From Methanobacterium sp. (lineage in GTDB: Archaea; Methanobacteriota; Methanobacteria; Methanobacteriales; Methanobacteriaceae): a stretch of 20,588 nt of DNA. Of the stretch, positions 6,823 through 13,710 are shown piece by piece; position 1 is the stretch's first letter; each line of letters opens with the position of its first letter. The notes under the pieces are model-generated. The model ran no database searches. It had not been told where the DNA came from and saw only the letters and a list, made by a program, of their open reading frames with translations. The DNA lies in the NCBI GenBank assembly GCA_019084405.1, contig JAHRFX010000042.1:1-20588 (forward strand), written 5' to 3'. The translations under genes and the position numbers were made by a program.

Positions 6823-7145
6823 ACCTTACCTTTAAATATTCCTTTAATTATATTTTAACTAATATCTAATTATGTCATCTGGCATGGATCTAATATTTTC
6901 AATTAGAATATTTAGAAGTTGATATTTAATTAAGTGACTTTTTTAAGAAGATTCTTTATCTAAAGATATTTTTAGGGGAGTTGCATTTTTAAAAGAACCA
7001 TTATTAATCGGTGGTTATAAAAAATTTAATAAATCATCAATCACTTAAATGGATATGATGGATTTATACTTCCGCACCGGTTCCTATCTATAGTTGGATT
7101 GGTGGTGGATATCATGAAAATTAAAATTTACCTGGAGTGATATAA
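6823..7145 (+). other. Intergenic region with rpl37ae promoter
   Basis: About 320 nt of AT-rich DNA without a clear gene. It has a weak stem AACCA/TGGTT (about 6997-7017), a TATA-like ATTTATAC at about 7062-7069, then a GC-richer patch (7071-7110) that would be the rpl37ae leader. The leader contains a possible 8-codon reading frame ending in the rpl37ae ribosome binding site. I see no tRNA or convincing box C/D RNA. Confidence 0.5.
7114..7140 (+). CDS. Possible 8-codon leader ORF upstream of rpl37ae
   Basis: An ATG at 7114 preceded by GGTGGTGG opens a frame of MKIKIYLE and stops with TGA at 7138-7140. That TGA is inside the rpl37ae Shine-Dalgarno sequence (GGAGTGAT), 5 nt before the rpl37ae ATG. 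This geometry would allow termination-reinitiation coupling. Equally, it may be a chance frame: there is no other evidence that it is translated. Confidence 0.15.
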   Translation: MKIKIYLE

Positions 7146-7415
7146 ATGGCAAGAACCAAAAAAGTAGGTATTACAGGAAGATTTGGTGCAAGATACGGTA
7201 GGAAAGCCAAAAGAACCGTAAAGCAAATCGAAGAAAACATGAAAAAGAAGCATGTTTGCCCTAAATGTGATAGACCTTATGTTAAAAGAGTAAGTAGAGG
7301 CATATGGGAATGTAAAAAATGTGACGCAGTTTTCACTGGCGGGGCCTATGTCCCATCTACACCTATGGGTAAAACTGCTACCAGAAATATTAAGAGGATT
7401 GTTGGAGGCTTGTAA
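7146..7415 (+). CDS. rpl37ae: Large ribosomal subunit protein eL43 (L37Ae)
   Basis: This is a zinc-ribbon protein of the large ribosomal subunit in archaea and eukaryotes. The 89-residue product starts ARTKKVGITGRFGARYGRK, as in the family, and has two CxxC knuckles at C38/C41 (CPKC) and C56/C59 (CKKC), followed by GGAYVPSTPMGKTATRNIKR. Length and motifs are normal. GGAGTGAT precedes ATG 7146. The rpoP gene begins directly after its stop, and the ribosome binding site of rpoP (GGAGG, 7404-7408) lies within the last codons of this gene. This is the first gene of the second block of the superoperon. Confidence 0.97.
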   Translation: MARTKKVGITGRFGARYGRKAKRTVKQIEENMKKKHVCPKCDRPYVKRVSRGIWECKKCDAVFTGGAYVPSTPMGKTATRNIKRIVGGL

Positions 7416-7547
7416 TTGTATAAATGTGCTGAGTGTGGCTTTATAATAGATCCCCGGGCAAGCATGGAAAATAAGTGCCCCCGATGCAGGTATCGAATTT
7501 TATTTAAAGAAGTTCCTGTGGTTAAAAGAACCATTAAAGCCCGATAA
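7416..7547 (+). CDS. rpoP: DNA-directed RNA polymerase subunit P (Rpb12-like)
   Basis: This is a 43-residue zinc-binding subunit of archaeal RNA polymerase, homologous to eukaryotic Rpb12. The product reads MYKCAECGFIIDPR at its start, with C4/C7 and C21/C24 (CPRC) forming a zinc site and the basic tail VVKRTIKAR. It starts with TTG at 7416, immediately after the rpl37ae TAA, 7 nt downstream of GGAGG at 7404-7408. Position after rpl37ae is the standard archaeal order. It is small enough to be missed by length filters. Confidence 0.93.
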   Translation: MYKCAECGFIIDPRASMENKCPRCRYRILFKEVPVVKRTIKAR

Positions 7548-7592
7548 TTGTACGGGCTATTCCCCACTATATTTCAAGATAAGGCTGTTTTA

Positions 7593-8087
7593 ATGCTTAT
7601 AACCACCTCCAGAAAGCCATCTGCTAAAACACGTCAATTATGCAAAGCTTTAAGCCGGGTTTTTTCAGCGGAGTGCATAAACCGGGGTAAAATGAGCATG
7701 CGAGATGTTTTTATTAAAACATCAGCCCGGGGATATGAAACCACCCTGATAATCAACGACTTCCATGGGAATCCCTCTAAAATAACATTCTATGGACACC
7801 AGGGACATGAAATAATATCTTTAGATGTGAATATAGTTTTACCCGACAGTAGATTACATATAAAACCTGATGATTTAAGCTTTAAGTGCGACATAGTTGA
7901 ATTATCCATTTTAAAAGATATTTTGCCAGTTAAATCTGATGATGAACATAATTATTCTAATTTAGTCTGGATAAAAAATACAGATAAAAAATACCAGGCA
8001 GTTATGGATTTTATTGATAAAAATGGTGATGGTACGGGCTTAAAAATTTATATAAAATATATTAATACAGGTGACGATGTTAGCTGA
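7593..8087 (+). CDS. Brix-domain ribosome biogenesis protein (Imp4-like)
   Basis: Archaeal Brix-domain proteins are single-domain relatives of Imp4/Rpf1/Brx1, which bind pre-rRNA during ribosome assembly. The 164-residue product begins MLITTSRKPSAKTRQLCKAL, the hallmark start of the archaeal family, followed by RVFSAECINRGKMSMRDVF and the core strand TTLIINDFHGNPSKITF. ATG 7593 is chosen because the family starts at this LITTSRKPS motif; an in-frame TTG at 7548 would add 15 unfamiliar residues and has no ribosome binding site. The end overlaps pcc1 by 11 nt. Downstream pcc1 and pfdB fit the known archaeal order. Confidence 0.9.
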   Translation: MLITTSRKPSAKTRQLCKALSRVFSAECINRGKMSMRDVFIKTSARGYETTLIINDFHGNPSKITFYGHQGHEIISLDVNIVLPDSRLHIKPDDLSFKCDIVELSILKDILPVKSDDEHNYSNLVWIKNTDKKYQAVMDFIDKNGDGTGLKIYIKYINTGDDVS

Positions 8088-8364
8088 CATTGATAATGAG
8101 GCCTTCAATGCTCTAAATTCTCTAGAGGCCACCGTGGAAATAAATGTGGATTCAGAACAGGAATCCCGTGTAATATTTGATTCACTTTCTCCTGAATTGG
8201 AAAGCTCACCTTCTTCCCGTGCTACCATGAAAATGGATAGGGAAGGCAGCACTTTATATTTAAAAATACATGCTAGGGATGCTCCTTCTTTTAGAGCTTC
8301 CCTTAATTCATCTATTAGATGGATTATTCTCTCTTTAGAGATGTTAAATTTATTAAAATCTTAA
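8077..8364 (+). CDS. pcc1: KEOPS complex subunit Pcc1
   Basis: Pcc1 is the dimerisation subunit of the KEOPS complex, which makes the universal t6A37 modification of ANN-decoding tRNAs with Kae1, Bud32 and Cgi121. The 95-residue product has the small alpha/beta layout of the family: strand EATVEINVD, helix EQESRVIFDSLSPE, strand ATMKMDREGSTLYLKIHARD and the final helix SFRASLNSSIRWIILSLEML. ATG 8077 lies 5 nt after AGG in AGGTGAC; a GTG at 8071 belongs to that element. The start lies inside the Brix gene (11-nt overlap). The sequence is weakly conserved, so part of the call rests on gene order. Confidence 0.82.
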   Translation: MLADIDNEAFNALNSLEATVEINVDSEQESRVIFDSLSPELESSPSSRATMKMDREGSTLYLKIHARDAPSFRASLNSSIRWIILSLEMLNLLKS

Positions 8365-8423
8365 TCCATTTATTTGGATTTTAATCTTATTTATTAAATC
8401 ATTATAAAATTTGAGGTGATATG

Positions 8424-8789
8424 ATGGAACTCCCTAAAAATATTCAGCATCAATTAGCCCAGTTTCAGCAACTGCAGCAACAGGCCCAGGCCATTTCCAT
8501 GCAAAAACAAACCGTGGAAATGCAAATCCAGGAAACTCAAAAAGCACTGGAAGAATTAAAAAAAGCCGATGATGACGCTGAAGTATTTAAAACAGCAGGT
8601 AATTTACTCATTAAAGTTGAAAAAGAAGAAATAAACAGTGAAATGGAAGAAAAAGCGGAAACCCTCCAACTTCGAGAGAAAACTATCACTCGTCAGGAGG
8701 AAAGGGTAACGAAAAAGCTCCAGGAAATGCAGGCCTCTTTACAGGAAGCCATGCAGGGAGCTGGAATGAACCCGGGAATGGGAAATTAA
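8424..8789 (+). CDS. pfdB: Prefoldin subunit beta
   Basis: Beta subunit of archaeal prefoldin, the hexameric jellyfish-shaped chaperone (two alpha, four beta) that hands unfolded proteins to the thermosome. The 121-residue product is two long coiled-coil helices (about 1-50 and 75-115; Gln/Glu/Lys-rich, for example HQLAQFQQLQQQAQAISMQK) flanking a short beta hairpin with VFKTAGNLLIKVEKEE, the family signature. The last residues GMNPGMGN are a Met/Gly-rich tail. GAGGTGAT precedes two adjacent ATGs; 8424 has the better spacing, 8421 is the alternative. The next gene starts directly at its stop. Confidence 0.96.
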   Translation: MELPKNIQHQLAQFQQLQQQAQAISMQKQTVEMQIQETQKALEELKKADDDAEVFKTAGNLLIKVEKEEINSEMEEKAETLQLREKTITRQEERVTKKLQEMQASLQEAMQGAGMNPGMGN

Positions 8790-9074
8790 TTGCCAGGAAA
8801 GCTTAAAAAATTGAGCCCGGAGGATTTAAATGAAATCTCTGATTTTTTATTCTCAACTGCTCAAGATTTTATTTTAAATCAACTCCCCATTAAAGAAATC
8901 AATGACCTGGATGTAAAATCTGAAATTTCCTATGAGGAGGAACTGGATGTGGATTTATCCATTGAACTTCAGGTGGATGAGTTATGTGTCTGGGAGGAAG
9001 ACATTGTTAATCAGGCCCTTGATTTTACATTTAAAGCATTGGAATCATTTTTAGATGAAAATTACCGGGATTAA
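8790..9074 (+). CDS. DUF3194 family protein
   Basis: A 94-residue acidic protein of unknown function. Small proteins of this kind (DUF3194) are found just downstream of pfdB in euryarchaea. It starts with TTG at 8790, directly after the pfdB TAA, with GGGAATGGGA upstream as a weak ribosome binding site; a later in-frame TTG at 8811 is possible. Visible features are LSPEDLNEISDFLFSTAQDF at the start, a Glu/Asp-rich middle (EISYEEELDVDLSIELQVDE) and a C-terminal helix, with no Cys pair, membrane segment or catalytic motif. The context suggests a link to protein folding or translation, but this is only inference. Confidence 0.75.
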   Translation: MPGKLKKLSPEDLNEISDFLFSTAQDFILNQLPIKEINDLDVKSEISYEEELDVDLSIELQVDELCVWEEDIVNQALDFTFKALESFLDENYRD

Positions 9075-9120
9075 TTATCTTTTATTTAACACTTCATTTC
9101 AATTAAAATTAATTGAGGGG

Positions 9121-9144
9121 TTTGTTATTTTTTTATTTTTTTTT
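9121..9144 (+). terminator. T-tract terminator at the end of the superoperon
   Basis: A T-dominated run begins about 47 nt after the DUF3194 stop and continues with only a few interruptions. It is the strongest T-tract in this part of the window and the likely end of the rpl37ae-to-DUF3194 transcript. Confidence 0.55.
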
Positions 9145-9423
9145 AATATATAATCTGGTTATTTTTTAATTTTAATTTATAATTCATAATGTGTTTAATT
9201 TTATTTTTCATTTGCTTAAAAATCAAATACCTCCATTTTACCTTTGATTATTACTATTTCTTCAATTTTTAGGGTATAATATTAATAAAAATTAAATAGA
9301 AAGTCTTAAATAATCTTTCATCTGATAGTAACTGTTGATAACTAATGTTTTTAAAGTATTATTAATAACTAATGTTAGTTATCCTTCAAACAGTACCATT
9401 GGAGTACCTCCTATTTTTCGGTA

Positions 9424-9451
9424 GGGGTCTATACCAGATCCCTGCTGGATC
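9424..9451 (+). other. Two overlapping, mutually exclusive hairpins
   Basis: GGGGTCT (9424-9430) can pair with AGATCCC (9436-9442) as a 7-bp stem with one G-U pair. GATCC (9437-9441) can instead pair with GGATC (9447-9451). Both use the same middle strand. Just upstream are GGAG/CTCC and TACC/GGTA stems (from about 9393). This GC-richer island ends 7 nt before the shared promoter element. Function unknown: a small RNA or upstream transcript end are possibilities. Confidence 0.35.
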
Positions 9452-9457
9452 CCTCTT

Positions 9458-9486
9458 AAGTAATACTTATAATCATTGTTATATTA
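9458..9486 (+). promoter_or_regulatory. Shared metal-locus promoter element, copy 1
   Basis: AAGTAATACT (9458-9467), an 11-nt spacer and TTATATTA (9479-9486). The same two blocks with the same spacing recur upstream of cbiM and of the nicotianamine synthase. In this copy the first block is extended to the 11-nt palindrome AAGTAATACTT. TTATATTA has TATA-box character, which would put the first block in the activator/BRE-proximal position. The regulator is unknown. Confidence 0.65.
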
Positions 9487-9665
9487 TATTTTTATTTTAT
9501 CTCCTTTTTTTTAAAAAAACCGCATTATAAATCTTTTTTTTTAGTATAATAATATTTAAAGCCCTTTGATTACTTCAATATAATTATTACATTTTCGGGA
9601 TTAAAACTAACTTTAGTATTAAATCCACACTTTTTTTATTACGAAACTTCCTTTTTACCTTATGT

Positions 9666-9699
9666 TAGTAATAATAAAAGCTTATGTATATTATTACTA
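9666..9699 (+). promoter_or_regulatory. 11-bp inverted repeat in the FmdE-protein gene leader
   Basis: TAGTAATAATA (9666-9676) and TATTATTACTA (9689-9699) are perfect inverted repeats around a 12-nt spacer. The arms contain AGTAATA and TATTACT, the same half-site as in the shared promoter element. It may be an operator bound by the same regulator or an mRNA stem-loop; it ends 49 nt before the ribosome binding site. Confidence 0.5.
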
Positions 9700-9760
9700 C
9701 TATCTAGGAGTGCACGATGGTGCAAATAATATTTTAAGTAATTGATAAGGAGGTGAAAAG

Positions 9761-12757
9761 ATAAAAAAACAAGCAACATTTCTAATAATTACTATGATTT
9801 TCGCACTGGCTATGTGTGGTGCGGTTGCAGCTACTGAAGAAACTACCGGTGGTGAAGGCGGACTGCCTATGGATCAGTCTTCATCCGGGGATGAAGTAAC
9901 TGATACAGAACTCGATGAACTTATTGATCCTATTATTGGGGTTAAGGTTAATTATGAGTATGCTGATGATGTTATAAATCCAGGTATCAGTTTAAAGGAT
10001 ACTAATGGTGTGGCTATTGATTTTACCAAGACTTATGATGCTGCTTTCCAGGGATATAAACTGGAATTCTTATATCCGGGAGCTTCAGAAGAAAGTAAAT
10101 TCAAAGTAATAGTTTCTGCTCCAGGTTATAAGACCCAGGAACAGGAAGTCACAGTAAATAAACATCCTACTGATTTGACTGATCCTAATCTATATGCTAA
10201 TATAGTTTTCAATATGGTGGCCACTGATAACTACCGTTTAGGACGGGAAGTTACCAAAAAAGCCAATGAATTACTGAACTTTGGCACCGCCGACGAAGTA
10301 CTGTGCATAACCACCGCAGGGGTAACCAAACGCAATGGAACCACCACTGAAGATGCCATTGAAGGTATAATAAACCAGGCCAATGGTTTAATCACCGATG
10401 GACAGGGAAACCTGTTACTTTTAAAGAAAACCCCGGTGGATCCAGTGGACTTTGCATTTGTGGTAAAAAGAGGAACCCAGTTACTACTGGCCTACTTCTA
10501 TAACGGTTCTTTAACCCCATCCTATGTGGGAACCATATCTGCAAGCATGACTGATGCCCAGTGGACCAATGCCATAAATAAAATTGGTAAGGACACTTAC
10601 CCGGTGGCCAGTCTGGCCAATGCCTGGGCAGTGGGAACCCCTACTGATCTATTGAAGGCTGCTGCTTTCCACGGACACATGTGTGATGGTACCATCAGTG
10701 GATATGCCATAACCGAAGTGCTCTTAAAGTACTTCCCACCCATACAGGAAACCCTGACTCACTCTGGTGCTCCTGCCGATAAGACTGCCTACCGAGTAAT
10801 AACCATTCCTGGTGATTCTAAAGACGATGCATTTTTATACATCCTGAATCTCACCCCAGGTAAAGGAGGATCTCTATCTGGATATGATACCAGTGCAACT
10901 GGTGCAACCCAGCAAATGGTAGCTTTCATCCGATGGAGTGATGCCCTTAAGACAGGTACCATCATCGTACTCAACTTCAACCGTGCCAAGTTCCAGCAGG
11001 ACTTCTTTGCTGAAACCGGACTAAGTCCTAACCAGGCCCAGCATGACCACAGCCACGACGGCGTAACCCAGGATCATGTACATACCAACATGTATCCTTT
11101 GAAGTTAACCACCTGGCTACTGGGAAAACTCAACCAGTTTCCCGAACAATACATCGACATACTACTGGCTAAAGACGGATTAAATGAGGAAGCATACTAT
11201 TACCTGTTAGGATCTCGCACTGACATTAAAAATCCAGATGGAACCGTGCGTATACCTGTTGGAGAAGCTGCAGGACTAGACCTGGCTTATATTGAAAGCC
11301 TGGGATTAACTGATGCTGTAAGAGCAGTACCTGCAAATAATCCAGTGGGAACTTTAACTCCAGAACAAATGAAACAAATCGGAATTGACGCAGCTAACCT
11401 GGCTAAACAAATATTCCTCAATGAAAAAGGAATAAACCTGGAAAAAGATGATCGGGACCTTTTAGTACAGACTTCTGCCGGATACGTCCGCTTAAATGGC
11501 CAGTTAACGGACATGACCATGGATGGAATCTTCGAAGTTCTGGGATCCAGATTAAGCCGTTACACTCTACTTCCAATGCACAATGCACCTTGGAAACCAC
11601 TGTACTTTACCTTTACCTTAAGAGGTGCCGACGGAGTAACCATGGACTCAATTTACATGAGCTACGACCTGGAAAACCACCAATTCTGGGTGGGAACATC
11701 TCAAGATGGTAAAAAGGTAAATGATATTGGTCCCAATGCATTGAATAATGCGACAAAAGTAAATAATCTATCCAAAAATGTTTTCAAAGAAGGTAACTGG
11801 TCCAATATCCAGTCTATTGCCAATACCTGGAGGAATAATCCTCCATTTGAACAGCTAATGACTTTCCTCTACCACGACCATGCCTGTCCTGGTGTACAGC
11901 CTGGATTCTTCATCACTGATAAAGTTCTAACTGATTTCCCATTAAGTGGACAGGAGAACTACTTCTGGATTGCATCCAGTATCTACTGTAAAGACGACAG
12001 TCTAATCTATCTCATGGGTATATCCCCGGGTAGTGGAACCTACATGAGCCAAAGGCTCCTGAATGAGGACCTACTGGATAACAATCCAGATTTACCTGGT
12101 GGATTGGATGAGGGATTGCTGGTGATATGGGATCCAATAAATAATGTGGGTAGGGCAGTTATAGTAACCTTTAAATGGCCCCAGTTTGACCTTACTGGTC
12201 TTACTACCCGTGAAGCCCAAAGGGAAGCTCAAATTGCTGGTTTTGTAGCTTTATACAAAAACGAGGAATTTGCAAGACTAATTTCTCCCATACAACTGGA
12301 AACCACAGAGCCAAAATACATCACTGCTGCTGAATTTGAATTAATTAAGCAGGGTGGTGGAGTTGATTTCAATTCCAATGACTTATTGAGAAGTCTACCC
12401 TTCCGACCACTATACGAACTGATTCAGGTTCCTGGCGGCGATCATCAACATGGTGATGGTGGACACACCCACGACGGTACCGGAGGACATACTCACGGAC
12501 CTGGTGGACATGTGCACGCCGGAACTGTGGGGCACTCCCATGCCCAAGCAGCCCACACTCACTCCCATACTGCTCCTGAAGTAGAAGCAGGGGAAGAGTT
12601 AAGCGGTGATGAAAAAGCCTACGAGGTAAGCAAAACCCAACCATCAGGTGAAAACCAGTCTGATGTACTAGCATATGCTATTATGGGTATATTGGCTATT
12701 GGCGGTTTGGCTGCTTTTGGATTCCTTAGAGGTGGATTCGGTCTATTCGGAAAATAA
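9761..12757 (+). CDS. Secreted, membrane-anchored protein with two FmdE modules and His-rich regions
   Basis: The product of about 990 residues has a signal peptide (KKQATFLIITMIFALAMCGA, cut near AVAA|TEE), an Ig-like beta segment, two tandem modules each ending in an FmdE domain, a His-rich region and a C-terminal membrane helix with the short tail GGFGLFGK. Counting from ATG 9794, the FmdE metal motifs are HGHMCDG (about residue 293) and HDHACPG (about 695). His clusters occur near 415-430 (HDHSHDG, DHVH) and 880-925 (repeated HTHGPGGHVHAG type). FmdE domains are named after a gene of the molybdenum formylmethanofuran dehydrogenase operon; their function is not established. The start is odd: GGAGG (9749-9753) sits 7 nt before ATA 9761, and no ATG, GTG or TTG lies between the upstream stop and ATG 9794, which would cut off the charged start of the signal peptide. 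A role as a cell-surface Ni/Co/Mo binder is inferred from His content and neighbours. Confidence 0.88.
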   Translation: MKKQATFLIITMIFALAMCGAVAATEETTGGEGGLPMDQSSSGDEVTDTELDELIDPIIGVKVNYEYADDVINPGISLKDTNGVAIDFTKTYDAAFQGYKLEFLYPGASEESKFKVIVSAPGYKTQEQEVTVNKHPTDLTDPNLYANIVFNMVATDNYRLGREVTKKANELLNFGTADEVLCITTAGVTKRNGTTTEDAIEGIINQANGLITDGQGNLLLLKKTPVDPVDFAFVVKRGTQLLLAYFYNGSLTPSYVGTISASMTDAQWTNAINKIGKDTYPVASLANAWAVGTPTDLLKAAAFHGHMCDGTISGYAITEVLLKYFPPIQETLTHSGAPADKTAYRVITIPGDSKDDAFLYILNLTPGKGGSLSGYDTSATGATQQMVAFIRWSDALKTGTIIVLNFNRAKFQQDFFAETGLSPNQAQHDHSHDGVTQDHVHTNMYPLKLTTWLLGKLNQFPEQYIDILLAKDGLNEEAYYYLLGSRTDIKNPDGTVRIPVGEAAGLDLAYIESLGLTDAVRAVPANNPVGTLTPEQMKQIGIDAANLAKQIFLNEKGINLEKDDRDLLVQTSAGYVRLNGQLTDMTMDGIFEVLGSRLSRYTLLPMHNAPWKPLYFTFTLRGADGVTMDSIYMSYDLENHQFWVGTSQDGKKVNDIGPNALNNATKVNNLSKNVFKEGNWSNIQSIANTWRNNPPFEQLMTFLYHDHACPGVQPGFFITDKVLTDFPLSGQENYFWIASSIYCKDDSLIYLMGISPGSGTYMSQRLLNEDLLDNNPDLPGGLDEGLLVIWDPINNVGRAVIVTFKWPQFDLTGLTTREAQREAQIAGFVALYKNEEFARLISPIQLETTEPKYITAAEFELIKQGGGVDFNSNDLLRSLPFRPLYELIQVPGGDHQHGDGGHTHDGTGGHTHGPGGHVHAGTVGHSHAQAAHTHSHTAPEVEAGEELSGDEKAYEVSKTQPSGENQSDVLAYAIMGILAIGGLAAFGFLRGGFGLFGK

Positions 12758-12764
12758 AAAAAAT

Positions 12765-12787
12765 CTTTCTTTTTTTCTTTTTTTTTA
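12765..12787 (+). terminator. T-tract terminator after the FmdE-protein gene
   Basis: A run of T interrupted only by single C residues and one CTTTC group begins 7 nt after the stop. It is a classic archaeal T-tract terminator, separating this gene from cbiM. Confidence 0.65.
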
Positions 12788-12852
12788 GCTATTAGAATTT
12801 TAGTGTTATTGCTATATTACTCAATTTAAAAGGATTCTATTACTCTTAATTG

Positions 12853-12909
12853 TATTACAAATTTACCCATTCAACCTGAAAAGTAATACTAATAGTTAAT
12901 TTTATATTA
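12853..12909 (+). promoter_or_regulatory. Shared metal-locus promoter element, copy 2 (cbiM)
   Basis: AAGTAATACT (12881-12890), an 11-nt spacer and TTATATTA (12902-12909), about 70 nt before cbiM. An inverted half-site, TATTAC (within GTATTAC, 12852-12858), lies 20-22 nt upstream of the first block. TAGAATGAATTA (12908-12919) follows the TATA-like block and recurs 10 nt further downstream in the nas copy. Confidence 0.65.
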
Positions 12910-12978
12910 GAATGAATTAAATTATTTATTTGCATAAATGAAGAATTTTAATTAATAAAAATTAAATGAGGTTTTATC

Positions 12979-13602
12979 TTGCATGTCCCTGATGGAATTA
13001 TACCGTTATCCCAATCGGTAATTTACTGGATTATATCCATTATAACTGTTATTATTTACACTTACAAAATATCCCGGGATGAAAATAAGGAAAAAAGGGT
13101 GTTTACCACGGCACTTCTGGTGGTGGCGTCTATAATTGGATCATCCTTATCTATTCCTTCCCCTTTAGGGGTTCCTATTCACTTTTTTATCATACCCCTA
13201 GTGGCCATTATTTTAGGGCCTTTAAGTGCATCGGTGGTGGCTTTTTTAACTCTGATTATTCAGTATTTTTTCCTGGGTATGGGGGGCATTACCACCCTGG
13301 GGGCCAATACCTTCACCATTGGGGTGGTACTTAGTTTTAGCGCCTATATCTTCTACACCCTACTTAAGGATCTGGATTTAAGATTAGGCATATTCTCCGG
13401 TACTTTTATGGGGATAATCATGGCCACTTTAGCCCATGTTTTAATCCTTTTGGTGGCGGGAATTGCTACCCTGGAAGTACTTATTGCTACCTTAGTTCCC
13501 TTCTATCTATTCATTGCAGTTCTAGAGAGTGCGGCCAGTGTAGTGATTATTTCATTTATAAATAAAATTAAACCAGAATTACTGAGCTTGAATAAAATAT
13601 AA
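12979..13602 (+). CDS. cbiM: ECF-type cobalt/nickel transporter S component CbiM
   Basis: CbiM (or NikM) is the membrane substrate-binding component of group I energy-coupling-factor transporters for Co2+ or Ni2+. The 207-residue product starts MHVPDGIIPLS; the N-terminal Met-His binds the metal with the amino terminus and a second His in the structurally known NikM. His68 in LGVPIHFFIIP matches that second His. Six or seven hydrophobic segments span the rest (for example ASIIGSSLSIPSPLGVPIHF and TFTIGVVLSFSAYIFYTLL). TTG 12979 is chosen because the His must be residue 2; GAGG lies 8 nt upstream. The gene lies behind the shared promoter element. Co versus Ni cannot be told from sequence. Confidence 0.93.
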   Translation: MHVPDGIIPLSQSVIYWIISIITVIIYTYKISRDENKEKRVFTTALLVVASIIGSSLSIPSPLGVPIHFFIIPLVAIILGPLSASVVAFLTLIIQYFFLGMGGITTLGANTFTIGVVLSFSAYIFYTLLKDLDLRLGIFSGTFMGIIMATLAHVLILLVAGIATLEVLIATLVPFYLFIAVLESAASVVIISFINKIKPELLSLNKI

Positions 13603-13710
13603 GGAGAATTCTTATTTAATTAATCAAGCTGGAATAAAACAACTGGAGAATTATGTAAGGTTTATTTAACTAATTTAGTTTAAAATAATGAGTTAAGGAG
13701 AATTTAAAAA

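Larger units (their letters stand above)
9075..9760 (+). other. Long intergenic region upstream of the secreted FmdE-domain gene
   Basis: Nearly 700 nt with no convincing gene. In order: a strong T-tract (about 9121-9144) that should terminate the superoperon; a direct repeat ATAACTAATGTT (9338-9349 and 9365-9376), the second copy lying in the palindrome ATAACTA/TAGTTAT; a GC-richer island at 9390-9456 with mutually exclusive hairpins; the shared promoter element (9458-9486); a perfect 11-bp inverted repeat (9666-9699); a small stem TGCAC/GTGCA (9711-9724); and the ribosome binding site AAGGAGGTGA (9748-9756). If the shared element is the promoter, the leader is about 250 nt. Confidence 0.6.

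Noticed and set aside
7071..7095. tRNA T-loop-like GGTTC sequence
   Set aside because: No acceptor, D or anticodon stems can be built around it.
7056..7140. Possible box C/D guide RNA (ATGATGG as a C box)
   Set aside because: No CUGA D box with matching terminal stem at the right distance.
9666..9699. Match to the Helicobacter NikR consensus TATWATT-N11-AATWATA
   Set aside because: The arms have the opposite orientation and a different spacing, so I do not assign NikR by consensus; only the internal half-site similarity is used.
12369..12674. Antisense frame under the His-rich tail of the FmdE protein
   Set aside because: It arises from the biased, repetitive codons of the His-rich region; its His/Arg/Leu-rich translation has no independent support.
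12910..12978. Cobalamin riboswitch before cbiM
   Set aside because: The leader is under 80 nt and AT-rich, with none of the conserved cobalamin-riboswitch boxes; such riboswitches are also not expected in archaea.
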